Source of the DNA: Lachnospiraceae bacterium NC2004
Lineage (GTDB): Bacteria; Bacillota; Clostridia; Lachnospirales; Lachnospiraceae
DNA: 64,000 nucleotides
Direction: 5' to 3'
Assembly: GCA_000621905.1 (NCBI GenBank)
Contig: JHXB01000001.1
Location: 372,001 to 436,000, forward strand
Shown here: one piece after another, positions 1 through 9,032 of the stretch
Layout of the letters: each line of letters opens with the position of its first letter
How positions within the stretch are numbered: the stretch's first letter is position 1
The notes under the pieces: model-generated
Seen by the model: only the letters and a program-made list of their open reading frames with translations
Databases searched by the model: none
Told to the model about the DNA's origin: nothing
Made by a program: the position numbers and the translations under genes

Positions 1-2
1 GT

Positions 3-569
3 GGCTTACTTAGCCCTAAGGTAATGGGTGTTAATGTTAAGACATTACAGTATCAGGTTCCTGGTGGAATGTTATCTAACCTTGTTTCTCAGCTTAAGGA
101 TATGCACGCTGAAGACAAGTTTGATGAAGTGTTAGAGGAAGTTCCTAGAGTTCGTAAGGACTTTGGTGAGCCACCACTTGTTACACCTTCATCACAGATC
201 GTAGGTACTCAGGCTGTTCTTAATGTCGTAACAGGTGAGAGATATAAGATGCTTACTAAGGAGTCTAAGGACTTACTTGTTGGTAAGTATGGTCAGACAG
301 TTAAACCTATGAATAAGGATGTTCAGAAGAAGGCTCTTGACAGTCTCGGAATGAAGAAGCCTATCACATATCGCCCTGCTGACGATATTGAGCCGGGCTT
401 AGAGAAGTTCGAGAAGGAGATAGTAGAGTACAAGCAGCAGGATGAGGATGTGCTTTCATATGCACTCTTCCCACAGGTTGCAACTGACTTCTTTAAGTAT
501 CGTCAGGCTCAGGACACCGGTTTTGATGCATCTAAGGGTGATACAGTTAACAAGACTTATCCGGTTTAA
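3..569 (+). CDS. Oxaloacetate decarboxylase alpha / pyruvate carboxylase subunit B (C-terminal part, 5' truncated by window)
   Basis: The open frame runs in from the left edge and 188 residues are visible. They match the conserved post-TIM-barrel domain of biotin-dependent carboxyltransferases (PYC/OADA domain): QYQVPGGMLSNL near the start, VTPSSQIVGTQAV in the middle, a helical KPITYRPADDIEPGLEK stretch, and FPQVATDFFKYR at the end. In this family the domain follows the metal-dependent TIM barrel that moves carboxyl between carboxybiotin and pyruvate/oxaloacetate. The protein ends without a biotinyl domain (no MKM motif), so the biotin carrier must be a separate protein, as in sodium-pumping decarboxylases or two-subunit pyruvate carboxylase. 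A strong terminator follows. Which of the two enzymes it belongs to cannot be decided here. Confidence 0.88.
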   Translation, partial: GLLSPKVMGVNVKTLQYQVPGGMLSNLVSQLKDMHAEDKFDEVLEEVPRVRKDFGEPPLVTPSSQIVGTQAVLNVVTGERYKMLTKESKDLLVGKYGQTVKPMNKDVQKKALDSLGMKKPITYRPADDIEPGLEKFEKEIVEYKQQDEDVLSYALFPQVATDFFKYRQAQDTGFDASKGDTVNKTYPV

Positions 570-602
570 TTGATTAATACCAGATATATGCATTTGATAA
601 TG

Positions 603-637
603 GATGTTGAAGCTTAATTGCTTCAACATCTGTTTTT
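603..637 (+). terminator. Rho-independent terminator
   Basis: An 11-bp perfect stem (603-613 with 620-630, loop TTAATT) is followed by TG and five T. It closes the carboxyltransferase transcript before the RpiR-type regulator. Confidence 0.9.
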
Positions 638-671
638 AACTATATATTACAAATGGTGAGGTATAGATATT

Positions 672-1547
672 ATGGACGAGAATATGAGTCTTATGGACAG
701 GATTAATGAGAAATATCCTAAATTCAGCAAGGGGCAGAAGAGGATTGCAGATTTTATTAGAGAGAATTATGACTTAGCTTCGACTTATACGGCTGCTAAG
801 CTTGGTAAGGAGGTTGGAGTTAGCGAATCCACTGTAGTAAGATTTGCATGTGAACTTGATTATGACGGATATCCTGAACTTTTAAAGGCTGTCGCATCTA
901 CTGTCAGAACTCATTCTACTTCTATTCAGAGGTTGGAGACTGCGTACAAGAGAAGTGAGCAGAAGGAAGATTTGCTTACAAGTATTCTTAACTCTGACAG
1001 GGCTCGTATCAAGGAGACTTTGGAGAATATTGATTATGAGATGTTTGACAGGGTTGTTGATGTAATCTCTAATGCTGACAGTATCTATATTCTTGGAGTT
1101 CGTGGAACATGGTATGTTGCCGGCCTTTTGGGACATTATTTCAGGATGATATTTGACAAGGTATATGTACTTGAGGGCAATGATAATATCGATACATTAG
1201 AGCAGATAAGCAGGATTAAGAGCAATGACTGTTTTATCGGAATAAGCTTTCCAAGATATTCACAGCGTACCCGTACTGCAATGAAGCTTGCTAAGAGTCA
1301 TGGGGCTAAGACTATTGCGATTACTGACGGTGTTGAGAGCCCACTCTTAGAGTATGCAGATTATCCGCTTATAGCCAAGAGTGATGTAATGGCTATTGTA
1401 GACTCTCTTACAGCGCCTATCTCTGTTATTAATGCTCTTATTGTAGCAGTGTGTATGGAGAAGAAAGACGATCTTGAGAAGAGACTTCATGTATTAGAGG
1501 AACTCTGGGATGAATATAAGGTCTATGATGACCATATGATAGAGTAG
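672..1547 (+). CDS. MurR/RpiR family transcriptional regulator
   Basis: This is a 291-residue two-domain regulator. Residues about 1-80 form the RpiR-type helix-turn-helix domain (AAKLGKEVGVSESTVVRFA at about 41-59), and residues about 125-265 form a SIS sugar-phosphate isomerase domain (IYILGVRGTWYVAG, then GISFPRYS). Family members bind a phosphosugar through the SIS domain and switch sugar or amino-sugar genes. Length is typical of the family. The ATG follows GGTGAGG at a normal distance. The gene has its own transcription unit after the terminator at 603-637 and lies 10 bases before a flavoprotein gene. The ligand cannot be deduced from the neighbours. Confidence 0.9.
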   Translation: MDENMSLMDRINEKYPKFSKGQKRIADFIRENYDLASTYTAAKLGKEVGVSESTVVRFACELDYDGYPELLKAVASTVRTHSTSIQRLETAYKRSEQKEDLLTSILNSDRARIKETLENIDYEMFDRVVDVISNADSIYILGVRGTWYVAGLLGHYFRMIFDKVYVLEGNDNIDTLEQISRIKSNDCFIGISFPRYSQRTRTAMKLAKSHGAKTIAITDGVESPLLEYADYPLIAKSDVMAIVDSLTAPISVINALIVAVCMEKKDDLEKRLHVLEELWDEYKVYDDHMIE

Positions 1548-1557
1548 GAAGGTTAGG

Positions 1558-2826
1558 ATGTACGATCTGATTATTGTTGGCGGTGGAGCTTCTGGAATGC
1601 TTTCTGCTATAGGTGCTGCTAAAGCGTATATTGATCAAGGTGTTAATGATTACAAGATTGCAATTGTTGAGAAGAACGAGAAGCTTGGCAAGAAATTGTT
1701 TATCACAGGTAAAGGTAGATGTAATATAACAAATGCTTGTGATATAGAGGATCTGTTTAAGGCTGTTAAGAGCAATCCTAAGTTTTTGTACAGCGCGTTT
1801 TATACATTTTCAAATGATTCAATGATAGACCTTCTTAATGAGTTTGGACTTGATACCAAGGTAGAGAGAGGCGGAAGAGTGTTTCCATGCTCGGACCATT
1901 CGTCAGATGTTATTAAGGCTCTAAGCAAAGCACTTAATAAGTATGGTATCGAGGTTATGCTAAACTCTAATGTCAAAGATATTATTGTGGCTGATGATAG
2001 AGTAACCGGAGTTGTGCTTAACAAAGGAAGCATAAAGGCTAAATCTGTCGTTATAGCTACAGGCGGATATTCATACCAGACTACCGGTTCTACCGGGGAT
2101 GGCTATAAGTGGGCTAAGAAGAGCGGACATAATTATGTCGAAGTAACGCCTTCTTTAGTTCCTTTTGAAACTTACGGTAGCACAGCCAAGGACCTTATGG
2201 GCTTGTCATTAAAGAATGTTGATGTAACTCTTTATAATGATGGCAAGAAGATATATAAAGACCGCGGAGAAATGCTTTTTACACATTTTGGACTTAGCGG
2301 TCCTTTGATTCTTTCTGCGAGTGCTGAATTAAAATCTAAAGACAGAGAGGCTATTAATGGCGGCAACCTTCATTTGTCTATCGATTTAAAGCCGGCACTT
2401 GATGAAAAGCAGTTGGACGAGAGACTTTTAAGAGATTTGGACAAATACAGCAAAAAAGAGTTTAAGAACTCGCTTAACGAGCTTCTTCCTTCTAAATTGA
2501 TTCCTGTGATTGTAGAACTTTCTGGGATTGATCCGCTTAAGAAGGCATGTGAGGTAACTAAAGAAGAGAGACATAGGCTCCTTGCTTTGCTTAAGGACTT
2601 TAGGTTTAAGATTAAGGGCTTAAGGGACTTTAACGAGGCTATTATAACCAAGGGTGGGGTCAGTGTTAAGAGCATTAACCCAAGCACGATGGAATCTAAG
2701 CTTATTAAGGGACTTTATTTTGCGGGTGAGGTCATTGATTTAGATGCAGTTACTGGTGGTTTTAACCTTCAGATTGCATGGTCGACAGGATATTTGGCAG
2801 GCTATTCGTCTGCATTTGATAAATGA
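1558..2826 (+). CDS. BaiN/HI0933-like NAD(P)/FAD-dependent flavoprotein
   Basis: The 422-residue product begins with an FAD-binding Rossmann motif (DLIIVGGGASGMLSAIGAA, residues 3-21), has the family motif KLFITGKGRCNITN (about 46-59) and ends with a second dinucleotide signature, LYFAGEVIDLDAVTGGFNLQ. This is the HI0933/YhiN family of soluble flavoproteins, which includes the bile-acid reductase BaiN; most members have no known substrate. It starts 10 bases after the regulator and is 12 bases from cmk, so it is probably cotranscribed with both. A second homologue lies at 39835-41064. A bile-acid role should not be assumed. Confidence 0.88.
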   Translation: MYDLIIVGGGASGMLSAIGAAKAYIDQGVNDYKIAIVEKNEKLGKKLFITGKGRCNITNACDIEDLFKAVKSNPKFLYSAFYTFSNDSMIDLLNEFGLDTKVERGGRVFPCSDHSSDVIKALSKALNKYGIEVMLNSNVKDIIVADDRVTGVVLNKGSIKAKSVVIATGGYSYQTTGSTGDGYKWAKKSGHNYVEVTPSLVPFETYGSTAKDLMGLSLKNVDVTLYNDGKKIYKDRGEMLFTHFGLSGPLILSASAELKSKDREAINGGNLHLSIDLKPALDEKQLDERLLRDLDKYSKKEFKNSLNELLPSKLIPVIVELSGIDPLKKACEVTKEERHRLLALLKDFRFKIKGLRDFNEAIITKGGVSVKSINPSTMESKLIKGLYFAGEVIDLDAVTGGFNLQIAWSTGYLAGYSSAFDK

Positions 2827-2838
2827 AAGGAGAATATT

Positions 2839-3501
2839 ATGTTTAATATTGCTATTGATGGACCTGCCGGAGCGGGCAAGAGTACAATCGCCAAGGAGAT
2901 TGCCAAGAAGATTAATTTCGTATATGTAGATACCGGAGCTATGTTTCGCTCGATGGCTCTTTATCTTTTGAATAACAATATCGATCCTGAGAATGAGGAG
3001 CTTGTGTCTTCTAGTTGCCCTGATATGGATATTACTATCACTTATGTTGACGGCGAGCAGCAGGTGATACTTAACGGTGAAAATGTATCCGGCAAGATAA
3101 GAACTGAGGAAGTTGGAAAGACTGCATCTACAATTGCTAAGTACAGTGCTGTAAGAACCAAACTTTTAGAGTTACAGCGTGCTCTCGCTTCTAAAGAGCA
3201 GGTTATCATGGACGGAAGAGATATCGGTACAGCGGTTCTTCCAAATGCTGAACTTAAGGTATATCTTACAGCTTCAAGTGATGAGAGAGCCAGAAGAAGA
3301 GTGAAACAGCTTGAAGAGAACGGTATGGCTGCAGATTTCGAAGAAATCAAAGCAGATATTATAAAGCGAGATGAGCAGGATATGAACAGAGAGATTGCTC
3401 CTTTAAAGCAGGCAGATGATGCCATTCTCGTTGATAGTTCGGATATGAGCGTAGAAGAGGTAATAGACCACATTGTATCATTATATCAGGAGAGAGCTTA
3501 A
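2839..3501 (+). CDS. cmk: Cytidylate kinase
   Basis: The 220-residue product has the CMP kinase P-loop GPAGAGKST (residues 8-16), VYVDTGAMFR (29-38), the substrate motif MDGRDIGTAV (about 122-131) and an arginine-rich lid (DERARRR, about 149-155). It phosphorylates CMP and dCMP with ATP. Length is normal. The ATG follows AAAGGAG. Its stop codon directly abuts the TTG start of the ispH-rpsA fusion, an arrangement (cmk next to ispH/rpsA) that is common in Clostridia and points to translational coupling. Confidence 0.96.
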   Translation: MFNIAIDGPAGAGKSTIAKEIAKKINFVYVDTGAMFRSMALYLLNNNIDPENEELVSSSCPDMDITITYVDGEQQVILNGENVSGKIRTEEVGKTASTIAKYSAVRTKLLELQRALASKEQVIMDGRDIGTAVLPNAELKVYLTASSDERARRRVKQLEENGMAADFEEIKADIIKRDEQDMNREIAPLKQADDAILVDSSDMSVEEVIDHIVSLYQERA

Positions 3502-5478
3502 TTGAAGGTAATATTAGCTAAGCATGCGGGTTTTTGCTTTGGAGTTAAGAGGGCTGTTGAGCTTGCATATAAAGAAGCAGGTAAGAAGCATGTCTACACT
3601 TACGGACCGATTATTCATAACGAAGAGGTTGTTGCCGACTTAGAGAGCAAAGGCATCAGTGTGATTAACACTATCGAAGACATAAAAGCAATTAACGAGC
3701 CTGATGCGACCATAATCTTAAGATCACACGGAGTCGGCAGGAAGGTTTATGAGCTTATTGAGGAGAAAGGCTTTCAATATGTTGACACGACATGTCCGTT
3801 TGTAAAGAAGATACATAAACTTGTAAGCGAAGTAAATCCCGATAACGTTAAGGTAATTATAACAGGAGATCCTAATCACCCTGAGGTAAATGCGATTTGT
3901 GAGTGGTGTAACGAGCCCCCTATTGTAATTGATAGCGTTGCAAATGCTGATAAATTAGAGCTTTCTAATGAGTTTCAATATAGATTGGTTTCGCAGACAA
4001 CATTTAACTATAATAAATTTAAAGATATAGTTGAAATTTTATCAAAAAAAGGTTATTATATAGAGGTATGTAATACTATTTGTAATGCGACCGAAGAACG
4101 TCAGTCTGAGGCAGCAACTTTGGCAAAGAAAGTTGACGCAATGATTGTCATCGGGGGCAGAAATAGTTCTAACACCCAGAAACTATATGACATTAGTAAG
4201 GCGGTATGTGATCGTACTTACTATATACAGACACTTGTTGATTTGGATCTAACCTTGTTGGACTCCATTGGTAGCGTTGGTATTACAGCAGGGGCGTCAA
4301 CCCCACATAATATTATTCAGGAGGTTCATGATAGCATGGCAGAAGAGAATTTTGATGAGTTGTTGGAGCAGAGCTTCGAGAACAAAAACAACGTTCGCAA
4401 TGGTGCAACCGTTAGTGGAACTGTAATCAGCGTTAAGGAGGATGAGATTGTTCTTAATATTGGTTACAAGGCAGACGGAATCATTACCAGAGCTGAGTAC
4501 ACCAACGAGCAAGGCGTAGATCTTACAACTAAAGTAGCTGTCGGAGACACAATGAACGCTAAAGTAGTTAAGGTCAATGACGGTGAAGGACAAGTCCTTT
4601 TAAGCTACAAGAGATTAGCTGCGGACAAGTCTAATGAGAAGCTTGAAGAAGCATTTAACAACAACGAAGTATTAACAGGTAAGGTTGTTGAGGTTAGAGA
4701 CGGTGGATTAATTGTTTCTTACGAGGAGTCAAGAGTATTTATTCCTGCAAGCCTCGTTTCAGACCAGTTCGAGCGCAACCTTTCTAAGTATCAGGATCAG
4801 GAAGTTAAGTTCGTTATTACAGAATTTAACCCACACAAGAGAAGAATCATTGGTGACAGAAAGCAGCTTCTTGCAGAAGAACATGAGGCAGCTAAGAAGG
4901 CGTTGTTCGAGAGAATTAACGCCGGCGATGTTGTTGATGGTGTAGTTAAGAATCTTACAGATTTCGGTGCTTTCGTTGATTTAGGCGGAGCAGACGGATT
5001 ACTTCATATCTCTGAGATGTCTTGGGGACATGTTGAGAATCCTAAGAAGATGTTTAAGGTTGGACAGGAGCTTAAAGTTCTTATCAAGGATATCCAGGGT
5101 GAGAAGATTGCTCTTAGTCTTAAGTTTGACGACCAGAATCCATGGCTTGATGCTGAGAGCAAGTATGCTGTTGGTAACAAGGTTAAGGGTAAGGTTGCTC
5201 GTATGACAGATTTCGGTGCATTCATCGAATTAGAGCCAGGCGTAGATGCTTTACTTCACGTTTCACAGATTTCTTTGAAGCGTATCGATAAGCCAGCTGA
5301 TGAGCTTAAGATTGGTCAGGAGGTTGAGGCTGAGGTTGTTGGTCTTGAGCCTGAGAATCATAAGATCAGCTTAAGCATTAAGAAGCTTTTAAAGCCTGAA
5401 GCTACTGATGCTGCTGAGGATGCAGTTGTAGAGGTAGATGCTTCTGAGGTTGAGGATGCTGTAGAACTTGAAGATTGA
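3502..5478 (+). CDS. ispH: IspH (HMBPP reductase) fused to ribosomal protein S1
   Basis: The 658-residue protein joins two functions. Residues 1 to about 283 are IspH, the [4Fe-4S] enzyme that makes IPP and DMAPP in the last step of the MEP pathway: cluster cysteines C12 (GFCFGV), C98 (TTCPF) and C194 (TICNAT) and active-site H39, H76, H126 and E128 are all present. Residues about 300-630 hold four S1 RNA-binding repeats, the last two being canonical (LTDFGAFVDLGGADGLLHIS; MTDFGAFIELEPGVDALLHV). The tail is acidic. The frame is open across the junction, so this is one polypeptide. The start is TTG immediately after the cmk stop. IspH-S1 fusions are known in Clostridia. Confidence 0.96.
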   Translation: MKVILAKHAGFCFGVKRAVELAYKEAGKKHVYTYGPIIHNEEVVADLESKGISVINTIEDIKAINEPDATIILRSHGVGRKVYELIEEKGFQYVDTTCPFVKKIHKLVSEVNPDNVKVIITGDPNHPEVNAICEWCNEPPIVIDSVANADKLELSNEFQYRLVSQTTFNYNKFKDIVEILSKKGYYIEVCNTICNATEERQSEAATLAKKVDAMIVIGGRNSSNTQKLYDISKAVCDRTYYIQTLVDLDLTLLDSIGSVGITAGASTPHNIIQEVHDSMAEENFDELLEQSFENKNNVRNGATVSGTVISVKEDEIVLNIGYKADGIITRAEYTNEQGVDLTTKVAVGDTMNAKVVKVNDGEGQVLLSYKRLAADKSNEKLEEAFNNNEVLTGKVVEVRDGGLIVSYEESRVFIPASLVSDQFERNLSKYQDQEVKFVITEFNPHKRRIIGDRKQLLAEEHEAAKKALFERINAGDVVDGVVKNLTDFGAFVDLGGADGLLHISEMSWGHVENPKKMFKVGQELKVLIKDIQGEKIALSLKFDDQNPWLDAESKYAVGNKVKGKVARMTDFGAFIELEPGVDALLHVSQISLKRIDKPADELKIGQEVEAEVVGLEPENHKISLSIKKLLKPEATDAAEDAVVEVDASEVEDAVELED

Positions 5479-5502
5479 TTTTTAGATTAGCAGTCATTAT
5501 TG

Positions 5503-5543
5503 GGTGTCTATACCTCGCGGGTTATAGGCACCTTTTATTGTTT
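5503..5543 (+). terminator. Rho-independent terminator after ispH-rpsA
   Basis: A 10-bp stem with one G-T pair (5503-5512 with 5523-5532) is followed by TTTTATTGTTT. It separates the cmk-ispH/rpsA unit from cheR. Confidence 0.82.
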
Positions 5544-5571
5544 ATTAGACGACCTAAAGTGAGGGTGTTGT

Positions 5572-6351
5572 ATGTACGAATATAACGAGTTTTCAAAAGA
5601 TGTATATAAATTAACGGGAATTGACCTTTCTCTTTATAAAGAAAGGCAGATGAAGAGACGCATTGATGCGTTGATTGCCAGACATAAGCTTCATGGTTAT
5701 GAGGAGTTTGTTAAAGTCATCAAGACTGATAGGGATCTCTATGAGGACTTTTTGTCTTACTTGACTATCAACGTCTCTGAGTTTTATAGGAATCCCGTAC
5801 AGTGGAAGACACTTGAGAACACTATGCTTCCAAGACTTATGAACGCTGCTAAGGGTCGACCTTTAAAGGTATGGAGTGCTGCATGTTCGACAGGTGATGA
5901 GCCTTATTCTTTGGTTATGCTTCTTTCTAAGTATATGCCTATCAATAAGGTTACTGTTGATGCTACCGATATTGACAAGCAGATTATTGAGAAAGCGCAG
6001 CAGGGTATATATAATGGCAAGAGTATTAAAGGACTTCCTGACGAATTTAAGACTAAGTACTTTGAACAGCTTGGAAGAGATTCCTTTAAGATTAGCGATG
6101 ATGTCAAAAAGAGAGTTAATTTTAAACAGCATAATCTCTTGGCTGACAGATATCCTGTTGGTTATGACCTTATACTTTGCAGAAATGTTATGATTTATTT
6201 CACTGAGGATGCTAAGGATGTGATTTATCGTAATTTCTATAAATCACTTAATCCTGGCGGTGTGTTGTTTGTAGGTAGTACAGAGCAGATGCTTAAAGCG
6301 GACGAGATAGGCTTTAGCTCAGAGGCTTCATTTTTCTACATCAAACCTTGA
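5572..6351 (+). CDS. cheR: CheR-type protein-glutamate methyltransferase
   Basis: The 259-residue protein matches CheR, which methylates glutamates of chemoreceptors using S-adenosylmethionine. The N-terminal helical domain (1-75) contains ERQMKRRID. The methyltransferase domain has NVSEFYRNPVQW (about 66-77), the SAM-binding WSAACSTGDEPYSL (about 101-114), TDIDKQIIEKAQQGIY (about 132-147) and LCRNVMIYF (about 204-212). Length is normal and no TPR or response domain is attached. No other chemotaxis gene is next to it, so it works in trans with receptors elsewhere. It is followed 13 bases later by a pseudouridine synthase gene. Confidence 0.94.
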   Translation: MYEYNEFSKDVYKLTGIDLSLYKERQMKRRIDALIARHKLHGYEEFVKVIKTDRDLYEDFLSYLTINVSEFYRNPVQWKTLENTMLPRLMNAAKGRPLKVWSAACSTGDEPYSLVMLLSKYMPINKVTVDATDIDKQIIEKAQQGIYNGKSIKGLPDEFKTKYFEQLGRDSFKISDDVKKRVNFKQHNLLADRYPVGYDLILCRNVMIYFTEDAKDVIYRNFYKSLNPGGVLFVGSTEQMLKADEIGFSSEASFFYIKP

Positions 6352-6364
6352 AACGAGGGATAAT

Positions 6365-7048
6365 ATGCGTATTAATAAATATCTAAGCTCTATGGGAGTG
6401 TGTTCAAGGCGAGATGCAGATAAGGCGCTTGTTAATGGGGACATTACAATTAACGGTAATGTAGCTTCACTTGGAGATCAGGTTAATGAAGGAGATGTTG
6501 TCACATATAAGGGCAATGTTGTTGAGGACAAGCCTGATTATGTTCTTATTGCATATAACAAGCCTGTTGGGGTCGTATGCTCTACTAAAGAGAAGGATAA
6601 TATAATAGACGCTATCAACTATCCTGTCAGGATATATCCGATTGGAAGACTGGACAAAGATAGCGAAGGATTGATCTTGCTGACTAATCAGGGTGAGTTT
6701 CATAATCTTATAAGTCATGCAAGATATGAGCATGAGAAAGAGTACGAGGTTATAGTTGACAAGACTATAACCTCAGATTTTATAGAGAATATGAGAAGTG
6801 GAGTAAGGATCTTAGACAAGGTTACCAAGCCATGTAAGGTTAAGAAGACATCTAAGAACAGTTTCAATATCATATTAACTGAGGGTATCAATCGCCAGAT
6901 TAGGCGTATGTGTGATGCCCTAGGATACAGGGTTAGGTCGCTTAAGAGAGTCAGAGTGATGAATATTACTTTGGGAGACCTTAAGCCCGGTGAATATAAA
7001 GACATTAAAGGTGATGAGCTTGAGAAGTTAAAATCAATGCTCATGTGA
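6365..7048 (+). CDS. rluF: RsuA/RluF-family rRNA pseudouridine synthase
   Basis: The 227-residue protein has an N-terminal S4 RNA-binding domain (1-48, MRINKYLSSMGVCSRRDADK) and an RsuA-type catalytic domain with the signature GRLDKDSEGLILL (94-106); D97 is the expected catalytic aspartate. INRQIRRMCDALGYRVRSLKR near residues 172-193 is the motif typical of the RluF/RluB group. It isomerises a uridine in rRNA, and RluF is the closest call from the short S4 plus INRQIRRM form. The exact target base is inferred. It lies between cheR and ligA, with 7 bases to ligA. Confidence 0.85.
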   Translation: MRINKYLSSMGVCSRRDADKALVNGDITINGNVASLGDQVNEGDVVTYKGNVVEDKPDYVLIAYNKPVGVVCSTKEKDNIIDAINYPVRIYPIGRLDKDSEGLILLTNQGEFHNLISHARYEHEKEYEVIVDKTITSDFIENMRSGVRILDKVTKPCKVKKTSKNSFNIILTEGINRQIRRMCDALGYRVRSLKRVRVMNITLGDLKPGEYKDIKGDELEKLKSMLM

Positions 7049-7055
7049 GGTATTT

Positions 7056-9020
7056 ATGGCGACAGATGACAGCAAGATAATTAGAATAAAAGAGCTTAAC
7101 AAGATATTACGAGAGGCGTCTAAGGCGTATTACAGCGAAGACAGGGAGATTATGACCAACTTTGAATATGACGCCTTATATGACGAGTTAGTGGCGTTAG
7201 AAGAGGAGACAGGAGTTGTACTTAACGGTAGCCCTACTCAGAATGTAGGTTACGAGGTTTTAAGCGATCTTAAGAAGGTTGTTCACGAGTCTCCTATGTT
7301 AAGTCTTGATAAGACTAAAGATGTTGCTGCTTTGGCATCATTTGTCGGCAATAAAGAAGGTGTGTTATCTTTTAAGGAAGATGGTCTCACTACAGTGCTT
7401 ACCTATGATGATGGTAAGCTTGTTCAGGCTGTTACAAGAGGTAGCGGAAGCGTTGGCGAGGATATCACTCACAATGCTAAGACTTTTGTTAATATTCCTT
7501 CTAATATCAGTTACAAAGGAAAGCTCATTATTCGTGGTGAGTCGGTTATCACTTACAGCGAGTTTAACAGGATTAATAAGTCGTTATCATTTGACGAACA
7601 ATACAAGAACCCGAGGAATCTATGTAGCGGTACGGTTAGACAGTTAGACAGTTCAATCTGCGCCGCAAGAAATGTCAGATTTATTGCGTTTAACTTAGTA
7701 GGTATTGATGAGTCATTAGGACTTGATACTGTAGTTAAGAGATTTGAGTATTTAGAGAGCCTTGGATTTGAGGTTGTAGAGTATAAGCTTGTTACTAAAG
7801 ATACTATTCCTGATGCTGTAGAAGCGTTCTCTAAGAGTATTCCTGACAATGACATCCCAAGTGATGGATTGGTGCTTTCATTTAACGATATCGCCTACGG
7901 AGAGTCATTAGGAAGAACAGCCAAGTTCCCTAGACACTCTATAGCATTCAAATGGAAGGATGAGACTGCAGAGACCAAGTATATTAAGACTTTTTGGAGT
8001 GCTTCAAGAACAGGACTTATCAATCCGGTTGCGACATTTGAACCGGTTGAGCTTGAAGGTACGACGGTTACAAGGGCGAGTCTTCACAATGTCAGTATAT
8101 TTGAGTCATTTGAATTAGGAGAGGGAGATACGATTACGGTTTATAAGGCCAATATGATTATTCCTCAGTTGGCTGATAACCTTACAAGGAGCAATAAAGA
8201 GACAGTGCCTGATCTTTGCCCGGTATGTCATAAGGACACTATCGTCAAGGAGGACAATGGTGTTAAGGTTCTTTATTGTACCAATGATAAGTGTCCTGCT
8301 AAGCAGATTAAGAAATTTTCTCATTATGTTTCACGAGATGCAGCTAATATTGACGGTATGAGTGATGCTACTATCGAGAAACTTATCTCGGCAGGTTGTT
8401 TAAGCGAGCTCTATGATTTATATCACCTTGACAGATATGAGGATAGAATCGTGATGATGGAGGGCTTCGGAGATAAGAGTTTTAAGAACCTTATAAAAGC
8501 AGTTAATGACAGTAGAAGTATGACACTTCCTGCTTTTATATATAGCCTTGGAATCAATAATGTAGGTCTTTCTAATGCCAAGCTTATAGTCAAGCATTAT
8601 AAAGGCGATTTAGATAAGATAAGACGTGCAGATATTGAGGAGTTAAGTAATATTGACAATATAGGTGAGGTTATTGCGACTTCGGTTCACGATTACTTTG
8701 GCAATCCGGAGTTGAATGATGTTGTTGATAAGCTTCTTGGCGAGGTTTCTATTATCAATGAGGATTATCCTGCTGAAGAGGATGCTATCTTTAGTAATCT
8801 TACATTTGTCATAACAGGAAGTCTTAATTCATACAGTAACCGCAAGGAGTTATCAGAAGAGATTGAGAAGCTTGGAGGCAAGGTGGCAGGATCTGTTTCG
8901 TCTAAGACGGATTATCTTATCAATAATGATGCGACCTCTAATTCTTCTAAGAATAAGAAGGCCAAAGAGCTTGGTGTTAAGATTATAACAGAGGAAGAAT
9001 ATATAAAGCTAAAAGGTTGA
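7056..9020 (+). CDS. ligA: Divergent NAD-dependent DNA ligase (LigA family)
   Basis: The 654-residue protein keeps the full LigA layout: NAD-binding Ia region (23-65), nucleotidyltransferase with KxDG lysine K107 (FKEDG), E162 (RGE) and K299 (AFKWK), OB fold, four-cysteine zinc finger (CPVCHKD ... CTNDKCPAK), helix-hairpin-helix repeats and a C-terminal BRCT domain (about 575-654). Several residues essential in the E. coli enzyme differ: the Ia-domain Asp is N35, the Glu two before the active lysine is S105, the Asp of TRGDG is S130, and the motif IV lysine is S275. This resembles a ligase subfamily that I recall from Lachnospiraceae. Activity is plausible but not assured; a second, canonical LigA may exist elsewhere. 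Confidence 0.88.
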   Translation: MATDDSKIIRIKELNKILREASKAYYSEDREIMTNFEYDALYDELVALEEETGVVLNGSPTQNVGYEVLSDLKKVVHESPMLSLDKTKDVAALASFVGNKEGVLSFKEDGLTTVLTYDDGKLVQAVTRGSGSVGEDITHNAKTFVNIPSNISYKGKLIIRGESVITYSEFNRINKSLSFDEQYKNPRNLCSGTVRQLDSSICAARNVRFIAFNLVGIDESLGLDTVVKRFEYLESLGFEVVEYKLVTKDTIPDAVEAFSKSIPDNDIPSDGLVLSFNDIAYGESLGRTAKFPRHSIAFKWKDETAETKYIKTFWSASRTGLINPVATFEPVELEGTTVTRASLHNVSIFESFELGEGDTITVYKANMIIPQLADNLTRSNKETVPDLCPVCHKDTIVKEDNGVKVLYCTNDKCPAKQIKKFSHYVSRDAANIDGMSDATIEKLISAGCLSELYDLYHLDRYEDRIVMMEGFGDKSFKNLIKAVNDSRSMTLPAFIYSLGINNVGLSNAKLIVKHYKGDLDKIRRADIEELSNIDNIGEVIATSVHDYFGNPELNDVVDKLLGEVSIINEDYPAEEDAIFSNLTFVITGSLNSYSNRKELSEEIEKLGGKVAGSVSSKTDYLINNDATSNSSKNKKAKELGVKIITEEEYIKLKG

Positions 9021-9032
9021 TGGTGAGCGCTT

